Shown piece after piece: positions 26,125-33,238 of a stretch of DNA of 64,000 bases (its first letter is position 1; every line of letters starts with the position of its first letter). The notes below the pieces were generated by a model. That model did no database searches, had not been told where the DNA came from, and was given only the letters and a program-made list of their open reading frames with translations. The translations under genes and the position numbers were made by a program. This DNA comes from Alphaproteobacteria bacterium (GTDB lineage: Bacteria > Pseudomonadota > Alphaproteobacteria > DSM-16000 > Inquilinaceae), in NCBI GenBank assembly GCA_028281925.1, contig JANQIX010000117.1, forward strand, positions 1 through 64,000, given 5' to 3'.

Positions 26125-26137
26125 TCTGCACTGCAGA
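26125..26137. promoter_or_regulatory. TCTGCACTGCAGA palindrome after clpA
   Basis: A perfect 13-bp odd palindrome in the 44-bp gap between clpA and the cysteine hydrolase, sharing the TGCACTGCA core of the PhaR-like boxes. It may be a fortuitous match, an operator for the hydrolase gene, or a short hairpin. Confidence 0.3.
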
Positions 26138-26159
26138 TCCGTTCGGGAAAGGGTGACGC

Positions 26160-26792
26160 GTGTCCGACGTTTATCAAGCGCGATCCTATGGCGAAGTCGC
26201 CATCGGCTTCGGCGAGAAACCTGGCATTGTGGTCGTCGACTATCAGCTCGGCTTCACCGATGCCCAATACCCGCTGGGCGGCGCCCCGCTGATCATGCGC
26301 GGAGTTGAAAACACGGCGCGTCTGTTGGAGGTGGCACGGCGCTGCGGTGTGCCCGTGGCCAACTGCAACACGGCCTATATGAACGAGCGGGAGATGCCGT
26401 ACTGGAAGGTCAAGGCCGTGCGCGAAACCTTCCTGCACGGCCATCCGTCGACCGAGCTCGATCCCCGCATCTTCGATCCTGCTTACGACCTGCGCATCTG
26501 CAAAACCGGTGCCTCGATCTTCTTCGACACCACGGTTGCGTCCTACTTCGCCAAAGAGCGGGTGGACACGGTGATCGTGACCGGATGTGTCACCAGTGGC
26601 TGCATCCGTGCCACGACCATCGACAGCTTCAGCCACCGCTTCCGCACCATCGTGCCGGAGGATGCCGTCGGCGACCACGACGAGGGCCCGCATCGCGACA
26701 ACCTTCGTGACGTTGGCCGCCGCTATGCCGACATCTCCGACGTCGACACCTGCATCGCCCACATCGAAGACTGGCGCGGGCGGAACCGCTGA
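26160..26792 (+). CDS. Isochorismatase-like cysteine hydrolase (N-carbamoylsarcosine amidase type)
   Basis: A 210-residue alpha/beta hydrolase. Asp27 in VVVDYQLGFTD, Lys115 in RICKTGAS and Cys148 in CVTSGCIRATT form the Asp-Lys-Cys catalytic set of the family. The sequence resembles N-carbamoylsarcosine amidases and related amidohydrolases rather than true isochorismatases. The substrate is not predictable from this context. It starts with GTG, 44 bp after clpA, and is followed by a repeat pair. Confidence 0.85.
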   Translation: MSDVYQARSYGEVAIGFGEKPGIVVVDYQLGFTDAQYPLGGAPLIMRGVENTARLLEVARRCGVPVANCNTAYMNEREMPYWKVKAVRETFLHGHPSTELDPRIFDPAYDLRICKTGASIFFDTTVASYFAKERVDTVIVTGCVTSGCIRATTIDSFSHRFRTIVPEDAVGDHDEGPHRDNLRDVGRRYADISDVDTCIAHIEDWRGRNR

Positions 26793-26906
26793 GGGGCCCA
26801 AGAAAGCGCAAGGGACGAGGCCACAAGGCATCAGATCCCGTAAAGCACTGACTGATATCCAAACGATACGGGCAAGGATTCGGATAGGCTCAGTTCGACG
26901 AGGCGG

Positions 26907-26998
26907 GAGATGCCCGCCTTCGCGGGCATGACGGACTTTGGTTTTATCTTTCTGTCATCTACCAGTTAGAGCGTCGTCCTCGCGAAGGCGAGGACCTC
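26907..26998. repeat. Second paired palindromic repeat (BIME/REP-like)
   Basis: Two palindromes, ATGCCCGCCTTCGCGGGCAT (26911-26930) and GTCCTCGCGAAGGCGAGGAC (26977-26996), each with GAG-/-GACG type flanks and in opposite orientation about 40 bp apart. It is the same architecture as at 6681-6757, here in the 272-bp gap between two convergent genes, where it may also terminate transcription. Confidence 0.85.
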
Positions 26999-27064
26999 CC
27001 TGCCATTGTGCTCGCTGCCATGCATTGGCGCCCATTGGATACTCCCCATCGCCTGCTTTTCTGC

Positions 27065-27505
27065 TTACGGATGCTGATACCGAAACCCGATGGCGAAGCG
27101 GTTCCAGGTGTTGATCTGGCCGATCAGCAGCGTGAGGTTGGCAAGCTCCGTATCCGTGAAATGCTGGCGCATCGCCTCGAACACGTCGTCGGGCGCGTGG
27201 CCTTCGGTGATCTCCGTCAGCGCCTCCGTCCAGGCCAGCGCGGCACGCTCGCGCGGGCTGTAGAGCGGCGACTCCCGCCAGGCATCCAAGAGATACAGCC
27301 GCTGCTCGGTTTCACCTAACCGGCGCGCATCCTTGCTGTGCATGTCCAGACAGAAGGCGCAGCCGTTGATCTGCGAGGCCCGCATTTTCACAAGCTCGAT
27401 CAGCGCCGTCTCCAGCCCGCAATCCTTGATGTAGGCTTCGATGGCCAGCATCAGATCCATGGCCCCGGCAGCGGCCCTGTAGGCATCGATACGATCCGTC
27501 TTCAT
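27065..27505 (-). CDS. Carboxymuconolactone decarboxylase / AhpD-like protein
   Basis: A 146-residue all-helical protein with the AhpD signature Cys49-x-x-Cys52-x-x-x-His56 (INGCAFCLDMHSKDARRLGE), a thiol peroxidase-like redox centre. It follows the ECF41 sigma factor by 48 bp on the same strand. Genes of this class (COE family: carboxymuconolactone decarboxylases, oxidoreductases, epimerases) are the standard companions and targets of ECF41 sigma factors, so it is probably co-transcribed and regulated with it. The actual substrate is unknown. Confidence 0.88.
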   Translation of the reverse strand: MKTDRIDAYRAAAGAMDLMLAIEAYIKDCGLETALIELVKMRASQINGCAFCLDMHSKDARRLGETEQRLYLLDAWRESPLYSPRERAALAWTEALTEITEGHAPDDVFEAMRQHFTDTELANLTLLIGQINTWNRFAIGFRYQHP

Positions 27506-27553
27506 CGGTCCCTTCCTTCTTCGTCTCGGTCTTGTGGGGTCAAGTGCCGCCGG

Positions 27554-28459
27554 TCAGGCGTGCTGCGCGGTGCCGTCCTGCAGGGCCTGTTCAACGCCTC
27601 GCAGCTTTTCGGGATTGCGCACGACATAGATCGCGGTGATGCGGTCGCCGTCGGTGTCGATGCTCAAAGTCTGGTCCAGCGCCCCATTGATATGGACGAT
27701 GAAGCCGGGCACCCCGTTCAGCGTGATCGGAGCGAAGCTGGCGGTGGCGTCGTGGGCACGGAACTTTCGGACCAGACCGGTGAAGAACCGTGCCACGTTG
27801 TCGGCCCCGTGGATGGGGTTCAGCGCTGCGATCTTCACCCCGCCGCCATCGGCATAGGCGATCACATCGGCGGCAAGCAGCACCTTCAGGCGCTCCGGCT
27901 CGCCCGTTGTCATGGCCTCGACGAATCCGTTCAGCAGCGCCCTGTGCGCGTCCGGCGGTGCGGGATGGTTCGGGCGGCCACCGCGCACAGCCTTGCGGGC
28001 CCGCGAGGCGAGCTGTCGACATGCCACTTCCGACTTCCCAAGCGCTGCGGCGACCTCTTCAAACGGCGTATCGAAGACATCGTGCAACAGGAAGGCCGCC
28101 CGCTCCGCCGCCGACAGCCGCTCCAGCGTCAGCATCAGTGCGAATGAGAGATCGTCCGCGATCTCCACCGCGGAGTCCGGCGACAGGGCCTGGGCATCGA
28201 TCACCGGCTCGGGCAGCCATGGCCCCACATAGTGCTCCCGCCGGACGCGCGCGCTCTTCAACTGGTCCAGGCAGAGGCGCGTCACGACCGTCACCAGATA
28301 GGCATCGACGTTGTGGATCTCCGTTTCGTCTGCCTCGCGCACGCGCAGATAGGCGTCCTGCAGGATGTCCTCCGCGTCCGCCCGACTGCCGAGCATACGA
28401 TAGGCAAGCCCCTGCAGCCGGCCGCGGCGGTCCGTGAACGCCCGTTCGATCGCCGTCAT
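27554..28459 (-). CDS. ECF41-type RNA polymerase sigma factor
   Basis: A 301-residue sigma factor: region 2 (about 5-75, with DAEDILQDAYLRV), region 4 (about 105-160) and a C-terminal SnoaL-like domain (about 170-300). The diagnostic ECF41 motifs are all present: WLPEP (81-85) in the linker, DGGGVK (204-209) and NPEKL (282-286). In ECF41 the C-terminal domain replaces a separate anti-sigma factor and controls activity. The start at 28459 overlaps the upstream gene's stop (ATGA). The trigger is unknown. Confidence 0.95.
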   Translation of the reverse strand: MTAIERAFTDRRGRLQGLAYRMLGSRADAEDILQDAYLRVREADETEIHNVDAYLVTVVTRLCLDQLKSARVRREHYVGPWLPEPVIDAQALSPDSAVEIADDLSFALMLTLERLSAAERAAFLLHDVFDTPFEEVAAALGKSEVACRQLASRARKAVRGGRPNHPAPPDAHRALLNGFVEAMTTGEPERLKVLLAADVIAYADGGGVKIAALNPIHGADNVARFFTGLVRKFRAHDATASFAPITLNGVPGFIVHINGALDQTLSIDTDGDRITAIYVVRNPEKLRGVEQALQDGTAQHA

Positions 28460-29016
28460 GCCGCCGCCCTCGGGGCGTCGGCCTTGAGGGGCGCGACCAG
28501 GCGGCCGCCGATGTCCACACGCTCGCAAGCCTCGGCAAACCCAAGCCCCGCCTTCACCATGGGGAACACGCGCCCGATCTGAACGGCGAGCGTCAGGTCC
28601 AGCACGCCCATGTCGCCCCACCGCGCCCGCACGGCATCTCGCGCACCGTCCAGGTCCGGCAGGCGCCGTGCCAGTGCGTCCGCAAAGCGGAAGCCTAGAA
28701 ACGTATCGCCGTTCATGGCCGCCCGGTTGCGGGTCAGCACAGCTTGGATGGATGCGGCCGGCACGCCCGCCTCCTTCGCCATCTGCGCCGTAAGCTGCGC
28801 GCAGGGCCCACAGTCTTCCGTCAGCGCACCGACCAGCTTGGCGGCATAGAACGCCTGCACAGGCGCCGCCTTGCGATGGCGCGCCAGCGTCGTCAGCCGG
28901 GCAATCCCGAACAGCGCCGACGGCGATATCTGCAGCATGTGGTGCATGTATCCCACATCATAGTCATAGCGGGCCCCGAACCTGTCGAGCGCCCGTCTCG
29001 CAAAAAACCTCCGCAT
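28456..29016 (-). CDS. AhpD/carboxymuconolactone decarboxylase-like protein, first gene of the ECF41 operon
   Basis: A 186-residue helical protein with Cys69-Gly-Pro-Cys72 in LTEDCGPCAQLTAQMAKEAG, a CxxC redox motif placed as in AhpD-like proteins but lacking the usual downstream histidine. It opens a three-gene unit with the ECF41 factor (4-bp overlap) and a second CxxC protein. A consensus ECF41 promoter lies 113-139 bp upstream, so this gene is the likely first target. The frame is open further upstream, but the ATG at 29016 has GGTGGAG in front and the family-like start. Confidence 0.8.
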   Translation of the reverse strand: MRRFFARRALDRFGARYDYDVGYMHHMLQISPSALFGIARLTTLARHRKAAPVQAFYAAKLVGALTEDCGPCAQLTAQMAKEAGVPAASIQAVLTRNRAAMNGDTFLGFRFADALARRLPDLDGARDAVRARWGDMGVLDLTLAVQIGRVFPMVKAGLGFAEACERVDIGGRLVAPLKADAPRAAA

Positions 29017-29128
29017 GGATGTCTCCACCGTCCCCGGATCATCGCGGCGGGACGGGCCGCGTTCGTTTTGAGTCTGGCCCGCCGACTGATGGGAGTCATG
29101 GTCGGTCGGCCTCGGTCTCCGGATGCAA

Positions 29129-29155
29129 GACGAGACAGCGTGCCGGAGTGTGACA
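29129..29155 (-). promoter_or_regulatory. ECF41-type promoter (TGTCACA-N16-CGTC)
   Basis: On the minus strand TGTCACA (29149-29155) is followed after exactly 16 bp by CGTC (29129-29132). These are the -35 and -10 elements described for ECF41 sigma factors in Bacillus licheniformis and Rhodobacter sphaeroides. It points at the CxxC gene that starts at 29016 and therefore at autoregulation of the sigma factor operon. Confidence 0.8.
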
Positions 29156-29261
29156 AGGGCGGCGAATTGAATGCGTTCGTCGCCGAGCGGACCTGGCGCC
29201 ACCCTGCGATGTGCGATAGCGTCTCGATCGCTAAAGAAGAGAGAGTGGGAGACAAGCGGCG

Positions 29262-30971
29262 ATGCGCTCGCCGGAATTGGCACGCGTTGCAGTCACTCTG
29301 CTGGCAGCCGCCGCCGTCAGCTCCAGCGTGATTCCACAAGACAGTCGCACGGTCTCATGGGTCGTGAGCGTCGCCGCGGCGCAGACGCATGGATCGCAAG
29401 ACCAGGAACAGGCGGCCAATACGCTGTTCGTGGAAGCGCTGCAGCAGATCGAAGCAGCGGGCCGAGCCACAAGCGCGATCGTCCGCCTCGACATGCTTCG
29501 GCAGGCTCAGGCCAACCTCGATCGCATCGTGCAAGACTATACGGGTTCGCAGCTTGCCGTTCAGCTGATCACCGGCCAGCGAATTGGCGCTTTCGATCCA
29601 CGTGCCCTCGCCGATACGCTTTCCGAAGCCGAGGAGGACAGGATATGCGCACAGGTGCCAGATGCCTGCGCGCTGTTCGCCGATGCGCTCGAAACGGCGC
29701 GGGTCATTCCCCTCCACGCCTATCGCGCCGAAGCTCTCGCAAGAGCCAGCATCGCGCAAGCAGCGGCGCAACTCACCAATCAGAGCCGCCGCTCGCTTGC
29801 GGCCGCGGTCGCGACCCTTCGCGAAACACCGTGGATCTGGGAGGGCTGGCATTTCGCCGAGGCGCTGACAGCCATTGCCGCCGCTCAGGCGACTTCGGGC
29901 GCCCTGGATGACGCGCGAAACACTTTTGCCGACGCCCTGGCAGCCACCGATGAGCTAAGTTCCAGGGAAGAACGCGGAGCAGCCCTCCTCCTTATCGCCG
30001 CCACTCAGGCCGAGGCCGGGCTGTTCGACGACGCCCTGACGACCGCGCGCCAGGTTGGGCCCAGAAACTGCCGGTTTCGTGCGAGAGCCATCGCTGAAGT
30101 CGGTGCCGCTCAAGCGCAAGCAGACCTGATCGAAGACGCACGCCGGACGATGGAAGAGGCAGCTGCCGCGGGTCGGGAGCCGCAGTGTCTGGGGGGCGGC
30201 TATCGCACCGATCCTCCTCTGGCCATTGCTGAGGCCCAGGCCGCAGCGGGGTTCCGCGAGGACGCGCGGAGATCGTTTGCGGACGCCCTAACCAGGGCCC
30301 ATGCCGAAGGCATCCTGGTATTCGGCCGTGTTGGCGCCTTGGCCGACATCGCCGCCGCGCAGGCGGAAGCCGGCTTCGCCGACGACGCCGAACAGACACT
30401 GGCCGAAGTCTTGATAGCGGCGTCAGAGAGCTCTGAGGCGTTCCATCTGCCGACCGCCGTGGCAGACATCGCTGTTGCGCAATCCCGCCTGGGACAGCTC
30501 GGCGCAGCCTTGACAACCGCAGGCGAACTGCCACGCGAATACGAGCGCGCGATCGCCCTGTCGGCGGTCGGAGCCGAACAGCATGCGGCCGGTTTTACCG
30601 ATGACGCACGCCAGATCTTCGCTGAAGCCGCGATTGCGGCTGCGGGCACCGAACGGCGCGATCCTCAGGCGGACGTCCTGGCCACCGTTGCGATTGCACA
30701 GGCCGATGCGGGATGGTTCGACGACGCACTGGCCACGATCGGTCAGATGCCCAGCGATGCCTGGCCCAGCCATCGCGTTGAGGCATTGGCCGCCGTTGGC
30801 GCCGCGCAGGCGGCAGCCGGAAGTTTGGCCGAGGCGCAGCGCACATTCGCAGAGGCATTGGCTGCTGCCAATGATCTGGACCCATCCTATGAAACAGGCC
30901 GCTCCGAGGCCGTGCTGGAGATCGCCAAAGCCCAGATTCTTGCGGCCGCAGCAATCTTGGCCGCCGAATAG
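29262..30971 (+). CDS. Exported helical-repeat protein (TPR-like), unknown function
   Basis: A 569-residue alanine-rich protein with a hydrophobic N-terminus (about residues 8-24) that looks like a signal peptide. From about residue 160 on it is built of repeated helix pairs with the pattern IAxAQAxAGxxDDAxxTFAxAL, of which about ten copies, often decayed, can be made out. The repeats resemble tetratricopeptide repeats and imply a protein-binding scaffold in the periplasm. No catalytic motif is seen. Neighbours are a divergent ECF41 operon and a convergent GNAT gene and give no clear functional lead. Confidence 0.7.
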   Translation: MRSPELARVAVTLLAAAAVSSSVIPQDSRTVSWVVSVAAAQTHGSQDQEQAANTLFVEALQQIEAAGRATSAIVRLDMLRQAQANLDRIVQDYTGSQLAVQLITGQRIGAFDPRALADTLSEAEEDRICAQVPDACALFADALETARVIPLHAYRAEALARASIAQAAAQLTNQSRRSLAAAVATLRETPWIWEGWHFAEALTAIAAAQATSGALDDARNTFADALAATDELSSREERGAALLLIAATQAEAGLFDDALTTARQVGPRNCRFRARAIAEVGAAQAQADLIEDARRTMEEAAAAGREPQCLGGGYRTDPPLAIAEAQAAAGFREDARRSFADALTRAHAEGILVFGRVGALADIAAAQAEAGFADDAEQTLAEVLIAASESSEAFHLPTAVADIAVAQSRLGQLGAALTTAGELPREYERAIALSAVGAEQHAAGFTDDARQIFAEAAIAAAGTERRDPQADVLATVAIAQADAGWFDDALATIGQMPSDAWPSHRVEALAAVGAAQAAAGSLAEAQRTFAEALAAANDLDPSYETGRSEAVLEIAKAQILAAAAILAAE

Positions 30972-30991
30972 GATCGAAGCCTTCGAGCCCC

Positions 30992-32158
30992 CTACGATCC
31001 CTCCCCCTTTCGGTACGGCGACCCGTCGGCCACCGCCTCCATCTCCCACTCGATCATGCGGCGTTCCTGGTCCAGAAAGTCGGCGACGGCGCGTTCCAAT
31101 GCCGGATCTCGGATCAGGTGGGCGCTGTAGGTGCGTTGGGGCACATAGCCGCGCTGGACCTTGTGCGAGCCCTGGGCGCCCGCCTCCACATGGGCGAGGC
31201 CGCGGGCGATGGCGAATTCGATGGCCTGGTAGTAGCAGGCTTCGAAATGCAGGAAGCGGTGGCTGCCGTCCGCCCCCCAGTTGCGGCCATAGAGCGTGTC
31301 GGTGCCCATCAGGTTCAGCGCCGCGCCGACCGGATGGCCGTCGACCTCGGCGAACACCAGAACGACCTTGTCGGCCATGCGCTCGCCCAACAGCAGGAAG
31401 AATTCCTCGGTCAGATACGGATAGCCCCATTTGCGGTCGCTGGTGGCGATGTAGAAGCCGTAAAACCGGTGCCAGAGTTCATCCGTAATCTCGTCGCCGG
31501 TCAGCACCCGCATTGTGGCACCGCTATCGGCCACCTCGCGGCGTTCCTTGCGGATCGCCTTGCGCTTGCGCGAGGCCAGCGAAGCCAGAAAATCGTCGAA
31601 CGACCGATAGCCGTCGTTGTGCCAGTGGAACTGCTGGCCGGTCCGCTGCAGCCAGCCCTCTTCGCCCAGCGCTTGCCACTGGCCTTCCGGCAGAAACGTG
31701 ACATGCACCGTGCAGACGCCATGACGCTCCGCCACACGCTGCATGCCCGAGACCAAAGCTGCCTCGGCCAGTTCGGCCATCGGCCCAGGCCGCGCCAGGA
31801 GACGCGGGCCCGGTACCGGCGTGAACGGCACGGCTACCTGCAGCTTGGGGTAATAGCGGCCTCCCGCCTGCTCATAGGCATGCGCCCAGCCATGGTCGAA
31901 GACATACTCGCCATAAGAATGCGTCTTGAGATACATGGGCGCGCAGGCCAGCAGCGCGCCGCATTCGTCCTCCACAAGCAGGTGCTGCGGCATCCAGCCG
32001 GTCTTGCCGACGGCGGATCCACTGTCTTCCAGCGCTGACAGAAAGGCGTGACTGACGAACGGATTATCCGGCCCGGCGCACGCGTCCCAGTCGGCGGCCG
32101 GCACCGTGTTGATATCGGCAACCGCCTTCAGGATCAGTGATGGGCCGCCATCCGCCAT
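30992..32158 (-). CDS. GNAT-fold acyltransferase of the FemAB/DUF482 type
   Basis: A 388-residue protein of the conserved proteobacterial family often labelled peptidoglycan biosynthesis protein or DUF482. SNPFVSH-like NPFVSHAFLSALEDSG near the start, FDHGWAHAYEQAGGRYYPKL, SRKRKAIRKER and GRNWGADG...HFEACYYQAIEFAI are family landmarks. The C-terminal half has the GNAT fold. Substrates are unproven; transfer of an amino acid or acyl group is inferred. It stands alone, convergent with the repeat protein. Confidence 0.82.
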   Translation of the reverse strand: MADGGPSLILKAVADINTVPAADWDACAGPDNPFVSHAFLSALEDSGSAVGKTGWMPQHLLVEDECGALLACAPMYLKTHSYGEYVFDHGWAHAYEQAGGRYYPKLQVAVPFTPVPGPRLLARPGPMAELAEAALVSGMQRVAERHGVCTVHVTFLPEGQWQALGEEGWLQRTGQQFHWHNDGYRSFDDFLASLASRKRKAIRKERREVADSGATMRVLTGDEITDELWHRFYGFYIATSDRKWGYPYLTEEFFLLLGERMADKVVLVFAEVDGHPVGAALNLMGTDTLYGRNWGADGSHRFLHFEACYYQAIEFAIARGLAHVEAGAQGSHKVQRGYVPQRTYSAHLIRDPALERAVADFLDQERRMIEWEMEAVADGSPYRKGEGS

Positions 32159-32277
32159 GGTCGCTCGCGCCTATCGGGACTGTTACCGCGCTCTCGGCTA
32201 CCGATATGCGCCGCCGGGCGGCACCTGACAACGGCGCGCCGCACCGGCGACGGTCAGCCGCAGCCGCCGGCGCGCCG

Positions 32278-32742
32278 TCAGTCGACCTCGAGGATCGCCT
32301 CGACCTCGACACTCACGCCCAACGGCAATGCCGCCACGCCGAGGGCCGAGCGGGCATGCCTGCCCTTGTCGCCGAACACCTCGACCATGAAGTCCGATGC
32401 GCCGTTGATCACCTTCGGTTGGTCGATGAAGTCCGGCGCGCTATTGACGAAGCCGACCAGCTTGACGACGCGCACCACCCGGTCCAGCTCGCCGAGCGCC
32501 GCCTTCGCCTGGGCCACGATGTTCAGGGCACACAGGCGCGCGGCCTGCGCGCCCTCCGCCACATCCATCCCGGCGCCCAGCTTGCCCAGATGCTGCGGCT
32601 GGCCGTCGCGCAAGGTTACCTGGCCCGACACATAGAGCATGTTGCCGGAGCGCACAGTCGGCACATAGTTGGCGACGGGCGCGGCTGCCGCCGGCAGCGT
32701 GATGCCCAGTTCCGCAAGACGTCCTTCGATCGTGCCGGCCAT
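32278..32742 (-). CDS. RidA family protein
   Basis: A 154-residue member of the YjgF/YER057c/UK114 group with VRSGNMLYVSGQVTLRDG, LNIVAQAKAALGELDRVVRVVKL and SALGVAALPLGVSVEVEAILEV. Canonical RidA hydrolyses reactive enamine/imine intermediates of amino acid metabolism. The longer N-terminus and the Ser-Ala before LGVAALP (where active RidA has an Arg) put it in a subgroup whose deaminase activity is uncertain. The start at 32742 has a strong GGGGAGGG site. Confidence 0.88.
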   Translation of the reverse strand: MAGTIEGRLAELGITLPAAAAPVANYVPTVRSGNMLYVSGQVTLRDGQPQHLGKLGAGMDVAEGAQAARLCALNIVAQAKAALGELDRVVRVVKLVGFVNSAPDFIDQPKVINGASDFMVEVFGDKGRHARSALGVAALPLGVSVEVEAILEVD

Positions 32743-32849
32743 GGGTGCCCTCCCCTTCGCTTCGTCCGCCATCGTGGCGACCAGAATTATCGCGGTCACC
32801 AATCGGGGCGGCTTATACCGCCGCTCGTCGTCGCGGTGAAGGGGTCGTC

Positions 32850-33197
32850 CTACCCGGCCGAGCGCAGTTCGCCGGCATGGGGCGTCAGGGCAGCACGCAG
32901 GTCGTCCATGATCGCGTCACGACCTTCCAGGGTTCGGCCGTCGACATTCAGATGGACATGCGTCGCGCCACCCAACAGGGCGCGCGAGGGCCGGGCGGCA
33001 CGCCCGCCTTCCTCGCCGCCGAACTGCCCGACATAGATCGGCCGGTACCCTCGTCCGGGCTCGAGGCGAACAAGCACATAGACGGCGCTGCGGACCGCCG
33101 GCATGGCGTCGATCGGATAGACATAGTGCCGATACGCCGTGCCGGACCGGCCCCGCCAGATCCAGGTGTCTACGACAGGAGCAAAGTGAGCGTACAT
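32850..33197 (-). CDS. Small protein with GIY-YIG-like core
   Basis: A 115-residue protein. VYVLVR (39-44) and PIYVGQ (53-58) have the spacing and form of the two strands of a GIY-YIG nuclease domain, and GATHVHLNVDG...DAIMDDLRAALTP resembles the later part of short GIY-YIG-like proteins, where an ATHV segment and an acidic helix follow. The usual catalytic Arg and Glu are not securely placed, so activity is doubtful. It is transcribed in the same direction as nrdJ upstream of it, 41 bp away. Confidence 0.55.
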   Translation of the reverse strand: MYAHFAPVVDTWIWRGRSGTAYRHYVYPIDAMPAVRSAVYVLVRLEPGRGYRPIYVGQFGGEEGGRAARPSRALLGGATHVHLNVDGRTLEGRDAIMDDLRAALTPHAGELRSAG

Positions 33198-33238
33198 TTA
33201 CTTCGCAATCTCACGGAACTGTGGCTCTGCTGTGGCAG

